Assembly (NCBI GenBank): GCA_021295835.1
Contig: JAGWBP010000036.1
Span: 1-37,556 of the forward strand
Length of the DNA: 37,556 nucleotides
Source of the DNA: Gemmatimonadota bacterium
GTDB taxonomy: Bacteria; Gemmatimonadota; Gemmatimonadetes; Longimicrobiales; Gaopeijiaceae
Direction of reading: 5' to 3'
Shown here: positions 24,906-32,640 of the stretch, piece by piece
Layout of the letters: every line of letters begins with the position of its first letter
How positions within the stretch are numbered: position 1 is the stretch's first letter
The notes under the pieces: model-generated
The model's input: only the letters and a program-made list of their open reading frames with translations
Told to the model about the DNA's origin: nothing
Databases searched by the model: none
Made by a program: the position numbers and the translations under genes

Positions 24906-26141
24906 TCAGCGGTGCGTGATTCGGGTGGGGGTTGGGATCAGGACATCGGAGGTGAGCCAGACGCGGAGCCGGTGGCCCGCGCGGATCGTGATCTCCGGCA
25001 TCCGGTTCAGGTACCGGTCCAGCATCGAGGTGGCGCTGCCGCCGAGCCCCTGGCCGACGCCCGCCCGGAGTCCGTATGGCGAGGCTCCGGCAAGCGTGAG
25101 ACCGCTCAGCGCGCCGACCGCTCCGGCGGCGGCGAACGTCGAGAGGTAGTGGCGGCTCACCTGGTCGCGCAGCGCGCTCTCGCCCACCTGGTTCAGGCCG
25201 GTGAACTCAAGGTCCACCCAGCTGCCGCCGGGCAGCAGCAGCCGGTGGAACGCGACGGCGAGACGGGTCTGGTCCCGGTCCTGGACCGCCCTGGCGGTGC
25301 CGACGACGCGCGCGCCGCGCGGGACCAGCACCCGCTGGCGGTCGGCCGAATACAGCGGCGCCGACACCATGGCGAGCACCGGGCCGGGGAACTCGCCCGA
25401 CAACTGGGTGACCAGCACCGCGTCCAGGAACGAGCCCTCGTGGATGCGTTCCCAGCCCGGCGGGTCATGCGGCCGGACCACACGGCCGGGCTCGGATGTG
25501 CCGGGCGCGCGTAGACCGGTCCGCGCCGCCGAACCGTCCGCGGTGGGCGGCGGCCCTCCGGCCACCATCTCGGCCTCAAGGGCGGCGAGGGACTGCCCAA
25601 GGGACGCGAGCGCCCCGTCGAGCGCCGCATCGGGAGACTCGGGCGCCAGGGGAGACGCCGCCGCCGCATCCGAAGCCCGGTCCGGATCCCGGTCCGACTG
25701 CGCGACCGGGAACGAGCGAAGCGAGCGCGTCCTGCGCTCGACCTCTTCGAGCCGGAGCGCCTCGCGCAACTCGAACTCGGCGCGGCCCACGCCGGGGGCT
25801 CGGCCGCCTCCGCTGGCATCAACCCAGGCGGACCCCGCGCCGGAGGGGGCTTCGGCATCCCGATCCGGCGGATCGTCGCGGTCCTCGGTGGCGGCCCGTT
25901 GCGTCTCCCGCTCCGTCTCGTCGCGGAGACCCTCCTCGAACGACCGGCCCTCGCGGTCGTTCACCGCCCGCGGCGGCGCTGGCGCTCCGGCGGCGGCCTC
26001 GTCTTCACCGGGACCGGCGAGCGACGACGAGAACAGCAGCCCGGCGACCAGCACGGCGATCAGGACGATCCCGGCCTTCGTGACGAAGCCGCCCGGCAGC
26101 GCGCCCTTCGGCTCCTTCACCCACTTCTTCCAGCCGCTCAT
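24906..26141 (-). CDS. trbI: TrbI/VirB10-type energy-transducing channel protein
   Basis: VirB10 proteins span both membranes and transmit energy to the outer-membrane pore. The 411-residue product (ATG 26141, MSGWKKWVKEPKG) has a membrane helix AGIVLIAVLVAGLLFSSSLAG near residues 24-44. A long Pro/Asp/Glu/Arg-rich periplasmic linker follows, and then the conserved beta-barrel domain from about residue 240: EGSFLDAVLVTQLSGEFPGPV, RVLVPRGARVVG and SWVDLEFTGLNQVGESAL. A Gly-rich stretch next to it would form the antenna. The length and order are normal. Its start overlaps the trbG stop (ATGA). Confidence 0.9.
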   Translation of the reverse strand: MSGWKKWVKEPKGALPGGFVTKAGIVLIAVLVAGLLFSSSLAGPGEDEAAAGAPAPPRAVNDREGRSFEEGLRDETERETQRAATEDRDDPPDRDAEAPSGAGSAWVDASGGGRAPGVGRAEFELREALRLEEVERRTRSLRSFPVAQSDRDPDRASDAAAASPLAPESPDAALDGALASLGQSLAALEAEMVAGGPPPTADGSAARTGLRAPGTSEPGRVVRPHDPPGWERIHEGSFLDAVLVTQLSGEFPGPVLAMVSAPLYSADRQRVLVPRGARVVGTARAVQDRDQTRLAVAFHRLLLPGGSWVDLEFTGLNQVGESALRDQVSRHYLSTFAAAGAVGALSGLTLAGASPYGLRAGVGQGLGGSATSMLDRYLNRMPEITIRAGHRLRVWLTSDVLIPTPTRITHR

Positions 26142-27022
26142 CGGGAGCCCTCCCGGGGCTCGAACCGCCAGCCAGCCCGCCGGTCCCCGATCTGGAGCCA
26201 CCCGTCGCCCAGCACGCGGCGGGCGACGTACAGCCCGTCCTCCGTGAGGTCGTAGGCGACCATGCTCGGCTCGCCGTCCTTCATCTCGTAGAGCGCTGGC
26301 GACTCCTGCGCGCGCGAGCGGATGAAGGTGAACTTGCCGTCGTGCCACATCGCCTCGAACAGGAACGGCCGTCCCGACGCTCCCCGGTCCAGCCGGTACT
26401 CGAACGCGAGCCGTGCGGGATACTCCGCCCGGAACGCCTCGATCTCGGCCTCCGCCCGCCGCCGGGCTTCGAGGATCCCCGCCTCGGCCTGTTCCTGTGC
26501 CCTGCGGGCGGCTTCGGCCGCCTCGGCCGCCATCTCCCGGTAGGCGGCGACTTCGCTCCGCGCGACGAACGCCGGTCCGCCCGCACTGCCTGGCGACATG
26601 CCCGCCGCCTCCGCGCCCGCCTCGACCCGAAAGACCAGGTGGGTTGGGTCCTCGGCGTGCTCGGAGACGAGGAACGAGTAGATGCGCCCGGATTCGCAGA
26701 CGAGCGCGACGTTGGTCGCGGCGTCTTCGGCTAGGGGCTTCAGGTACGCGACGTTCGCCGCGCCGGTCAGGTGCCAGTACTCGGAGTCGCCGACCACGAA
26801 GTCGAGGATCCGCTCTCCCACCGGAAGCACGATCAGGGTTGTGTGGCGCACGCGCGCGCGAAGCCGGTGGATGCGGTCCCCGCCCTCGTCCGGCACGGTC
26901 AGCCGGGCTTCGCCGCCGGTCGCTTGTTGTGCGGCGGCATCGCAGGGCAACGCCGTCAGGAGCACCGTCAGCAGGACTACGACTACGCCTAACAGGATCG
27001 CCGCGGTTGGAGTTGCTCTCAT
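26138..27022 (-). CDS. trbG: TrbG/VirB9-type outer-membrane channel protein
   Basis: VirB9 forms the outer-membrane core ring with VirB7 and VirB10. The 294-residue product has an N-terminal signal sequence (ILLGVVVVLLTVLLTALPCDA); an alternative is lipidation, as a Cys follows the hydrophobic core. The N-terminal domain shows TTLIVLPVGERILDFVVGDSEYWHL and AATNVALVCESGRIYSFLVSE, the standard TrbG beta strands. A coiled segment follows (EAARRAQEQAEAGILEARRR), then the C-terminal domain FTFIRSRAQESPALYEM and VAYDLTEDGLYVARRVLG. No TrbH or VirB7 lipoprotein gene is evident beside it. Confidence 0.88.
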   Translation of the reverse strand: MRATPTAAILLGVVVVLLTVLLTALPCDAAAQQATGGEARLTVPDEGGDRIHRLRARVRHTTLIVLPVGERILDFVVGDSEYWHLTGAANVAYLKPLAEDAATNVALVCESGRIYSFLVSEHAEDPTHLVFRVEAGAEAAGMSPGSAGGPAFVARSEVAAYREMAAEAAEAARRAQEQAEAGILEARRRAEAEIEAFRAEYPARLAFEYRLDRGASGRPFLFEAMWHDGKFTFIRSRAQESPALYEMKDGEPSMVAYDLTEDGLYVARRVLGDGWLQIGDRRAGWRFEPREGSR

Positions 27023-27027
27023 GGTGT

Positions 27028-29469
27028 TCACGTCCTTTCGGTTGGTGGGGTGGGGTGGCTCCGGCCCGCGAGCGCTTCGAGCGCCCGGCCTAGGCCGTGC
27101 CTCGCCACGGCTTCGGCGCGCCTCTCCGCGTCGAGCGGCGAGGAGGTGTAGAGCCAGTAGCTTTGCGCGTCGACTTCGAGGCGGAGGACCGCCGCCTCGT
27201 CCGGGCGGCGGAGATACAGTTCGCGCTTGGGCGTCAGCTCCCGGATCCGGGCGACCTCCGACTCGTTCAGCCGGAACAGCGCCCCGGCCTCCGCGGGCAG
27301 TTCGGCGTTGGCCAGGAACAGCTTGGTCGGGATCGATTCGAGAAGCGCCGAGGCGCCAGGCGTCCCGGTCACGTCCACGGCGGACTGCGTGGCGAGCACG
27401 AGCGCCGCGTTCTTCTTCCGCCACGTCTTGGCCGCCTCGGCCAGGTAGTTCAGCACGGCGGGGTCCTGCATGTACCGCCACGCCTCGTCCACGACCATCA
27501 GCTTGAGCCGCGCGGTCTCGGCCGGGTCCTCGATCTCCAGGCGCATCCGCTCTAGCAGGTACGAGAGCGCCGCCTCGCACAGGTCCGCGTGCTCCGCCGC
27601 GCCCGCCAGGTCGATCACCTGCCAGTCCCGGAACTCGATGTCCGTCGCGCCCGACGGGGGGTTGTCGAAGAACGCGCCCCAGGCGCCGCCCTCCGCCCAG
27701 CGGCTCAGCGCGGGCCACATCGCGGACGGGAGCGAACCGGCCAGGACGCTCAGCGTCCGGCGCTCCGTCCCGAGCGCGTAGAGGTCCTCGATCCGCGCGC
27801 GGATCTCGCTCGTGTCCGCGCCGCTCGCCTCGAAGCCGCCCAGCTTCAGCAGCCGGAGCACCCACCCGGTCAGGAACTGGAACGTCCGCGTGGCGGCGGG
27901 CAGCGCGAACGGTGTGAGCCGGAGCGTCGGCTCCGCCTCGCCGGGCGCGAGCTCCAGGTACCGGCCCCCGAGGAACCGGGTCAGCCAGCGGTAGGAGCCG
28001 CCCAGGTCCAGGATCAGGATGCGCGGATCATACTTGAGCGCCTCGACCAGCAGGAAGTTCAGGGTGAAACTCTTGCCCGACCCCGTCGCGCCCAGGATCA
28101 GCGTGTGGCCCACGTCGCCCGCGAACAGGTCGTAGCGGTACGCCGTGCGCCACGGCGTCTCGAACGCCGCCAGCGGCTCCCGGCCCAGATGACGGCTCGT
28201 TCGGTTCCCCTTGGGCGGCCCGAACACGGGCGCGAGGCACGCCGCGACTCCCGCCGACACGAACACCTTCCGCACCTGACGCTTGCGCGGCTGGGCCGGG
28301 AGCCGGGCGAACCACGCAGGCATCTGGCCGTAGCCCTCCCGGATCACCTTCGCGTCGTGCGCGGCGAACAGGCGGCGCACGTCTCCGTCCAGCCGTTCGA
28401 TCCCTTCGAGTTCGCCGTGGAGCGCCACGGTGAGCGAAGCCTCGCCGTAGGCCACGCCGTCGGCTTCGAGTTCGACGAGCGCGGCGCCCAGACGGTCCGA
28501 TTCCGCTGCGGCCGCCGAATCGACCATCGCCGCCGCCGTGCCCTGCGCGTCCTGCGCGTGCGCCATCATCGAGTAGCGCCGCGAGAAGTAGTGGCGCTGG
28601 GCGCTTCGGATCCGGCGCCGCGCCGCCTCGACCGTCCACGGCCGCCATTCGAGCGACACGGTCGTCACCGCTTCCAGGCAGTAGAGATCCCGGAGCAGGT
28701 TCGCGTGCGCTTGGCCCGGCGGCGACAGGAGCGAGTAGAGGATCATGGGCTCCCCGTCGAGCCTCAGGTGCGACCGCTCCGCTTCAAGCTCCGACAGCGC
28801 GAGCCGCCAGTTCATGCCGCTGCCCGTCGCGCCGTCCCAGTACGTGCCGGGCCGGTTGACCAGTTCGGAGAGCAGCCGGGAGCCTTCGGCGGCCTCCAGC
28901 ATCTCGACGGGCGTGTGCTCGGCCACGAGCGAGCGGCCCGCGTCGATCATGGCGCGGAACCGGTCCGCGGCCGCCTCGATCTCGGAGGCCAGGTAGGTCG
29001 GCGCGCTTCTCCGGCGCTTCCTCCACCCGGCGAGCCGGGAGAGCGGTCCCGCCCTGGAGCTCCGGGCGGCCGCGCGCAGGCCGGAGGCAAGGGACCAGAC
29101 GACGTAGGCGTCAAGCCTCTGGACGCGCCCGGCAAGGAATGCCTGGCGCTTCCGGGCCGACAGGGACGCGACACCGGACCCGCTCCCCACGGCCGTCTCG
29201 GGGCTGCCCGGCGGACGCCGGAGCATGTGGAAGTACAGGCGCGCATCGGGACCGAGCCCGGACAGCAGCCGCTGCCACAGGCCCAGCACCCGGTCGATCT
29301 GCTCGGGCGTGCGGCCGTCCGTGACCGCTGGTGTGATCCGGCCCGCCGCGATGAGCTCGCCCGAGCGCGCCAGGCAGGTGCGGCCGTCGTCGAGCCAGCC
29401 CCAGTAGGGCAGCTCCTCGGCCAACGACCCCGCCGCCTCGTAGGCCCGCAACTCCTCGGCCACCCTCAC
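27028..29469 (-). CDS. trbE: VirB4/TrbE-type conjugation ATPase
   Basis: VirB4 is the largest ATPase of the secretion apparatus and drives pilus assembly and transfer. The product, about 813 residues from a GTG at 29469 that overlaps the trbD stop, has the N-terminal CagE/TrbE domain (SLAEELPYWGWLDDGRTCL, LYFHMLRRPP) and the C-terminal RecA-like domain. Walker A is LILGATGSGKSFTLNFLL at about residue 460, and Walker B is LMVVDEAWRYMQDP, followed by ALVLATQSAVDV. Most of the protein is present without breaks, unlike VirB11 and VirD4 of the same operon. It is the single best marker of type IV secretion here. Confidence 0.93.
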   Translation of the reverse strand: MRVAEELRAYEAAGSLAEELPYWGWLDDGRTCLARSGELIAAGRITPAVTDGRTPEQIDRVLGLWQRLLSGLGPDARLYFHMLRRPPGSPETAVGSGSGVASLSARKRQAFLAGRVQRLDAYVVWSLASGLRAAARSSRAGPLSRLAGWRKRRRSAPTYLASEIEAAADRFRAMIDAGRSLVAEHTPVEMLEAAEGSRLLSELVNRPGTYWDGATGSGMNWRLALSELEAERSHLRLDGEPMILYSLLSPPGQAHANLLRDLYCLEAVTTVSLEWRPWTVEAARRRIRSAQRHYFSRRYSMMAHAQDAQGTAAAMVDSAAAAESDRLGAALVELEADGVAYGEASLTVALHGELEGIERLDGDVRRLFAAHDAKVIREGYGQMPAWFARLPAQPRKRQVRKVFVSAGVAACLAPVFGPPKGNRTSRHLGREPLAAFETPWRTAYRYDLFAGDVGHTLILGATGSGKSFTLNFLLVEALKYDPRILILDLGGSYRWLTRFLGGRYLELAPGEAEPTLRLTPFALPAATRTFQFLTGWVLRLLKLGGFEASGADTSEIRARIEDLYALGTERRTLSVLAGSLPSAMWPALSRWAEGGAWGAFFDNPPSGATDIEFRDWQVIDLAGAAEHADLCEAALSYLLERMRLEIEDPAETARLKLMVVDEAWRYMQDPAVLNYLAEAAKTWRKKNAALVLATQSAVDVTGTPGASALLESIPTKLFLANAELPAEAGALFRLNESEVARIRELTPKRELYLRRPDEAAVLRLEVDAQSYWLYTSSPLDAERRAEAVARHGLGRALEALAGRSHPTPPTERT

Positions 29470-29771
29470 TCGCCGCGTCCCCGGATCTTCAGGTGCCACG
29501 GCTCGTCCGCCCACTTGCCCGGATCGTACCGGGCCGGGTAACGCGCCGCCGCGCGAAGCACGGCCAGCATGGCCGGGTCTCTCCGGCCCGCGAGCCAGCC
29601 CGCGCCGTAACATCCGGCGAAGACCGCGCCGCCCGCCACCAGCGAGGCCGTCGCGTTCCACACCGCGACGGCGAGCGTCGCCCCCAGCAGGAACAGCCGC
29701 CGCTCCACGCCCAGCACCGTCAGCGGACGGTTCAGCGCGCCGTAGCCCGACCAGCGCCTGAGGCCACGCAT
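29466..29771 (-). CDS. trbD: TrbD/VirB3-type inner-membrane protein
   Basis: The product, 101 residues, starts MRGLRRWSGYGALNRPLTVLGVERRLFLL, the TrbD pattern in which a short basic and aromatic head precedes a pair of hydrophobic segments (LGATLAVAVWNATASLVAGGA and AVFAGCYGAGWLAG). A basic C-terminus follows. VirB3 proteins work with VirB4 at the inner membrane and in many systems are fused to it. Its stop overlaps the VirB4 start and its start overlaps the TrbC stop by one base (TGATG). Confidence 0.87.
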   Translation of the reverse strand: MRGLRRWSGYGALNRPLTVLGVERRLFLLGATLAVAVWNATASLVAGGAVFAGCYGAGWLAGRRDPAMLAVLRAAARYPARYDPGKWADEPWHLKIRGRGE

Positions 29772-30028
29772 CAGAAGAGCCAGCCCAGGAAGTTCACCGC
29801 GCCCACGGCCATCCCGATCCCGAAGATGATCCCGGCCAGCGTGCGCTTGCTCCCGCCCTCGCCGAACGCGAACATCAGCCCGCCCAACAGCCCGCGCGCG
29901 ATCGGTCCCGTGAACTGCGTCTGAAGCTCGTTCACCGCGTCCACCCACGGGCTCGTGCCCTGGGCCAGGAGCCGGGCGGGCACCAGCAGCCACAGCGCAG
30001 CCCACATCGTCGTCAGCAACGTCCTCAT
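29771..30028 (-). CDS. trbC: TrbC/VirB2-type pilin
   Basis: The product, 85 residues, is the likely major pilin. The signal sequence is MRTLLTTMWAALWLLVPARLLAQ, followed by a short hydrophilic loop (GTSPWVDAVNELQTQ). Two hydrophobic helices, GPIARGLLGGLMFAFG and LAGIIFGIGMAVGAVNFLGWLF, flank the positive GGSKRT turn, as in VirB2/TrbC pilins. It starts the mating-pair operon after the Xre-like gene, whose stop overlaps the trbC ATG. Confidence 0.88.
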   Translation of the reverse strand: MRTLLTTMWAALWLLVPARLLAQGTSPWVDAVNELQTQFTGPIARGLLGGLMFAFGEGGSKRTLAGIIFGIGMAVGAVNFLGWLF

Positions 30029-30312
30029 CGTTTTCTTCCTTTCCCTGGAGGGGTCGGTGGGCGGCGGGCTCTCCGCCGCGCGGGTCCGGTTTTCGAATCC
30101 CGAGAACCATCCGGTCGGGGCGCGTGCTCGTAGGCCGCCATGAAGGCCAGAACCCGGTCCACCGTGGCCAGCCTCGGCGAACGCCCCCGGCGCACGTCGC
30201 CCACGAACTTCCGGTCGCCGACCGCGCGCTCCCCGAATTCCGATGCCGACAGCCCCGTCCTCCGCAGGAACGCCGTCACGCGCCGCTCGAACTCCTTCGT
30301 CAGGTTCTCCAT
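30025..30312 (-). CDS. Xre-like helix-turn-helix regulator
   Basis: The product, 95 residues, contains LTKEFERRVTAFLRRTGLSASEFGERAVGD, then RKFVGDVRRGRSPRLATVDRVLAFMA, which fits a short phage-type HTH (a small helix pair, turn, recognition helix, and a final packing helix). The tail is very basic (RRRARRPPTPPGKGRKR). It is the first gene of the leftward transfer operon and is divergent from the S24 repressor across the palindrome-rich control region, so it is a good candidate for an activator or partner repressor of transfer genes. No exact family is recognised. Confidence 0.7.
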   Translation of the reverse strand: MENLTKEFERRVTAFLRRTGLSASEFGERAVGDRKFVGDVRRGRSPRLATVDRVLAFMAAYEHAPRPDGSRDSKTGPARRRARRPPTPPGKGRKR

Positions 30313-30400
30313 CGCCCGAAAACCAGAACATGGTGTCGGCAACGTGCGCAAGATGGTAGGAAATAGCCTATGTCCCACATCGTTGAGAGACAACAAGATA

Positions 30401-30416
30401 CGGAACCGAGGTTCCG
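30401..30416. promoter_or_regulatory. Perfect 16-bp palindrome, candidate operator
   Basis: CGGAACC and GGTTCCG form perfect 7-bp arms around a two-base centre (GA). It is the strongest dyad in the divergent control region and lies about 90 bases upstream of the Xre-like gene and about 225 bases upstream of the S24 repressor gene. A dimeric regulator site is the likely role. Confidence 0.5.
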
Positions 30417-30621
30417 GCACCCCACCGCCAGCGGGGTGGAGAACACCCCCGTTGGCGCTCCAACAGCGTTCCCGCATGGGATCACGGGACGCAGATCCGA
30501 CAGGGTGCCCCGGAACCCCCGTGAGGGGAATCGTGTAGGGTGTTGGCCTCGGGCATACCCTAGCGCGGAGGGTCATCGGATGCCTTAATCTGGAACCGTC
30601 CCATTGCGTTGGCGGCGACTC

Positions 30622-30637
30622 GTGGGTAATTTCCCAC
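30622..30637. promoter_or_regulatory. Dyad directly before the S24 repressor start, candidate autoregulatory operator
   Basis: GTGGGTAATTTCCCAC has 5-bp arms around a six-base AT-rich centre and ends two bases before the ATG at 30640. A repressor bound here would block its own transcription or translation, as is common for LexA/CI-type regulators. Confidence 0.45.
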
Positions 30638-30639
30638 CT

Positions 30640-31353
30640 ATGGGACGAAGAAAGAGGGACGCCGATCAACTGGACCCGGTGCGCCGGAGGCTGCTCAGGA
30701 TGGTGGCCGACAGCAGCACGAACCTGCGCACCGCCTCGCTCGCCATCGAGCGCAACTCCTCCTACCTGCACCAGTTCATCCACCGGGGCACGCCCAAGGT
30801 GCTGGCCGAGGACGACCGCGAGGCCCTGGCCGAGCACCTGGGGTGCAGCCCCGACTTGCTCAGGCACGACCGAAGGTTGACGCGCCGGGCGCGTCCGAAG
30901 CCGGCGACGCCGAGCCCCTACGCGGCCCCGAGGGGCTACAGCGCGGTGCCGGTGATCGACGTGCGCGCGTCTGCGGGCCCGGGGGCGTGGAACGACAAGT
31001 TCGAGGAGGCCGCTGAAACGTGGCTGTTCGCCGATCCGCTCATCCGCCACGAGTTCAGGGCCAAGCCGGAGGATCTGCGGATCATCACCGTGGACGGGGA
31101 CTCGATGGAGCCGACGCTCTCAAGCGGCGACCGCATCCTCATCGACGTGAGCCGCACGGTGCCGGTCCCGCCCGGCATCTTCGTCATCTGGGACGGCATG
31201 GGGCTCGTAGCCAAGCGGATCGAGCACGTCCCCCACTCCGAGCCGCCGAAAGTCGTGCTCAAGTCCCTCAATCCCGAGTACGACAGCTACGAACGCCTCG
31301 CCGAGGAGATCCGCGTCGTCGGACGGGCGGTATGGGTCTCCAGGAAGTTGTAG
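30640..31353 (+). CDS. S24-family (LexA/CI-type) self-cleaving repressor
   Basis: The product, 237 residues from ATG 30640, has an N-terminal HTH-like region (STNLRTASLAIERNSSYLHQFIHRG) and a C-terminal S24 peptidase domain. The catalytic Ser is S155 in VDGDSMEPTLSSGDRI and the Lys is K192 in GLVAKRIEHV. The Ala112-Gly113 bond in VRASAGPG is placed like the scissile bond of LexA and CI. RecA-stimulated self-cleavage after DNA damage would therefore lift repression. Such repressors (for example SetR of SXT) control conjugative elements. A longer in-frame start at 30604 is possible but would cover the operator-like dyad. Confidence 0.87.
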   Translation: MGRRKRDADQLDPVRRRLLRMVADSSTNLRTASLAIERNSSYLHQFIHRGTPKVLAEDDREALAEHLGCSPDLLRHDRRLTRRARPKPATPSPYAAPRGYSAVPVIDVRASAGPGAWNDKFEEAAETWLFADPLIRHEFRAKPEDLRIITVDGDSMEPTLSSGDRILIDVSRTVPVPPGIFVIWDGMGLVAKRIEHVPHSEPPKVVLKSLNPEYDSYERLAEEIRVVGRAVWVSRKL

Positions 31354-31426
31354 CGGGGTTGAATGGCGGCCCCTTGCCACGGCCCGGAGACCCAGCCCAG
31401 GCGAAGCGATATGCTGTCCACTCGGT

Positions 31427-31454
31427 TACCTTGATGGTGTCGCGTGGTACACTG
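31427..31454 (+). promoter_or_regulatory. Possible promoter upstream of the nuclease-like fragment
   Basis: TTACCT (31427-31432) and TACACT (31449-31454) each match four of six sigma70 consensus bases and are 16 bases apart. It lies about 110 bases upstream of the gene at 31563 in an otherwise empty 209-base gap. The evidence is modest. Confidence 0.25.
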
Positions 31455-31562
31455 ACGCTCGGCCGGAAGCCATGCCCTTCGCTCGGGCAGGAGCTAAGCT
31501 GTTATTCGTGAGGCATGGGCGAGGGAAGCCGGGGACGAAAACGAGTAAGGTGATCCAAGGGC

Positions 31563-32066
31563 ATGGCACTTTCGCAGACGGACCATCGGGACATGCTGGC
31601 CGGCTTCGAGAGTGCCGGCTATGTCTGCACAGGTGCACCTGGCATGCAGACCAATCCGCTGCAGATTCGGTGGCATGTGGACGGTCGCGTGCTGCGCTAC
31701 CGCCTCTGGGCCTTCGACATCACTCATGGCGGCGGTGGGCCGACGGTGCGGAGTGCAGATGAGTTTCGTATCCAGATCACCAACGGGCCGACCACAACGA
31801 CCGACTTCGACACGGATGGGGCAGTCGATCTGCTCGTCGGATACTCGCGCAACCGGAAGGCGATCGTCGCCTATGACCGCCGCTGGTTGGAGAAATGGAC
31901 TCAGAAGAAGGAAGCAACCGGCTTCGGCGGCTCGCCTTCGGTTCAGGTGAAGAGCGAGGATATTCAACTCAGTCGACCGGAGGGTCACCACAACGACGCC
32001 ACCACGGCCGACGATCCGGTACTCCAGGGCTCCGGCGTCGGCCCCCCTCACCGGGAGCTCCAATGA
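31563..32066 (+). CDS. N-terminal fragment of a restriction-nuclease-like protein
   Basis: The product, 167 residues, shows a folded pattern up to about residue 135: PLQIRWHVDGRVLRYRLWAF, DITHGGGG, SADEFRIQITNGP, DLLVGYSRNRKAIVAYDRR and GGSPSVQVKSEDIQ. This alternation resembles an N-terminal domain that I associate with restriction-endonuclease-type proteins, where a separate catalytic domain follows. After residue 135 the sequence becomes low-complexity and stops, so the catalytic part seems to be missing. No intact continuation was found in other frames of the following 570 bases. The family match is by eye and uncertain. It could be the remains of an older defence gene or a lost component of the operon downstream. 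Confidence 0.45.
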   Translation: MALSQTDHRDMLAGFESAGYVCTGAPGMQTNPLQIRWHVDGRVLRYRLWAFDITHGGGGPTVRSADEFRIQITNGPTTTTDFDTDGAVDLLVGYSRNRKAIVAYDRRWLEKWTQKKEATGFGGSPSVQVKSEDIQLSRPEGHHNDATTADDPVLQGSGVGPPHRELQ

Positions 32067-32640
32067 TGACCCGTTCACCTCTCCGCCGTTCCTTTCCAGA
32101 CGTGGTCTGTGCCACCCTCGTCGCCGCTTGCTCCCGCGGGCCGGCCGGCCTGCTCGCTTTTCCAATAGCCTGGACGTCGTGCCGAGCACCAGGTACAGCC
32201 CCGCGCGAAAGCGCGGCCGGAGAGCCCGGGCCGGAGGCCCTCAGAGCCCCGGAACGAGGCGATCTCCCTCGTGGATGGGTCCAGGACCTTGGCTTTCCGC
32301 GCTGGAGCGACCGTTCGAGTACTCGAGTACCCGCTCCAGGCGAAGGAGTCGCCGCTTTTTCGCCAGGGCAACTGGCACACCGAGACGCGGCTCGGCACCG
32401 GGAGCATCGGGCGTGAACCATTCGGCAGCTCCTCAAGCGGCGCCTGAAAGATGCCGGGCTGCGGATTCGCTCGCGACTCCGCGATAGAGCGTTCCGCTTG
32501 TTAGAGAGCCGACACATGCGTATCTTATCGACGTCCCCCTTGCCGCCTGACCCCGTACGAGATTGAGAGCGACACGACGCCATGCCAAGGATCAGCGGTC
32601 TACGCCAGGTCATCAAACCATTAAGCTGTCACCGGCGCCC
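32067..32640. other. Degenerate, hairpin-rich region without a convincing gene
   Basis: All frames here are Arg/Ser/Pro-rich base-composition products. Two structures stand out. One is CCGCGC-GAAA-GCGCGG (32201-32216), a stem capped by a GNRA tetraloop. The other is an 8-bp outer stem CTGGAGCG/CGCTCCAG (32302-32339) enclosing the palindrome GTACTCGAGTAC (32319-32330). Near 32435-32461 the frame reads KRRLKDAGL, a phrase seen in tyrosine recombinases, possibly a relic. The GC drop begins after this region. Confidence 0.4.

Larger units (their letters stand above)
30313..30639. promoter_or_regulatory. Divergent control region of the transfer operon and repressor
   Basis: This 327-base gap has no convincing gene. 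It carries several palindromes: CGGAACC/GGTTCCG (30401-30416), CACCCC/GGGGTG (30418-30438), TAGGGT/ACCCTA (30536-30562) and GTGGG/CCCAC (30622-30637). A weak leftward promoter for the Xre-like gene can be read as TTGTCT and TAGGCT with a 17-base spacer (30364-30392, minus strand). No equally good rightward promoter was found. The layout matches a lambda- or SXT-like switch with operators recognised by the two flanking regulators, but which protein binds which site is not shown. Confidence 0.55.

Noticed and set aside
27589..29541. 650-residue plus-strand open frame
   Set aside because: It is antisense to trbE, with a composition typical of shadows in GC-rich DNA.
30300..30485. 61-residue minus-strand open frame in the control region
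   Set aside because: It overlaps the Xre-like start and the palindromes, has no ribosome-binding site and shows no protein-like pattern.
32067..32640. Retron or reverse-transcriptase-linked RNA
   Set aside because: Hairpins are present, but no reverse transcriptase gene exists in the window, so there is no support.
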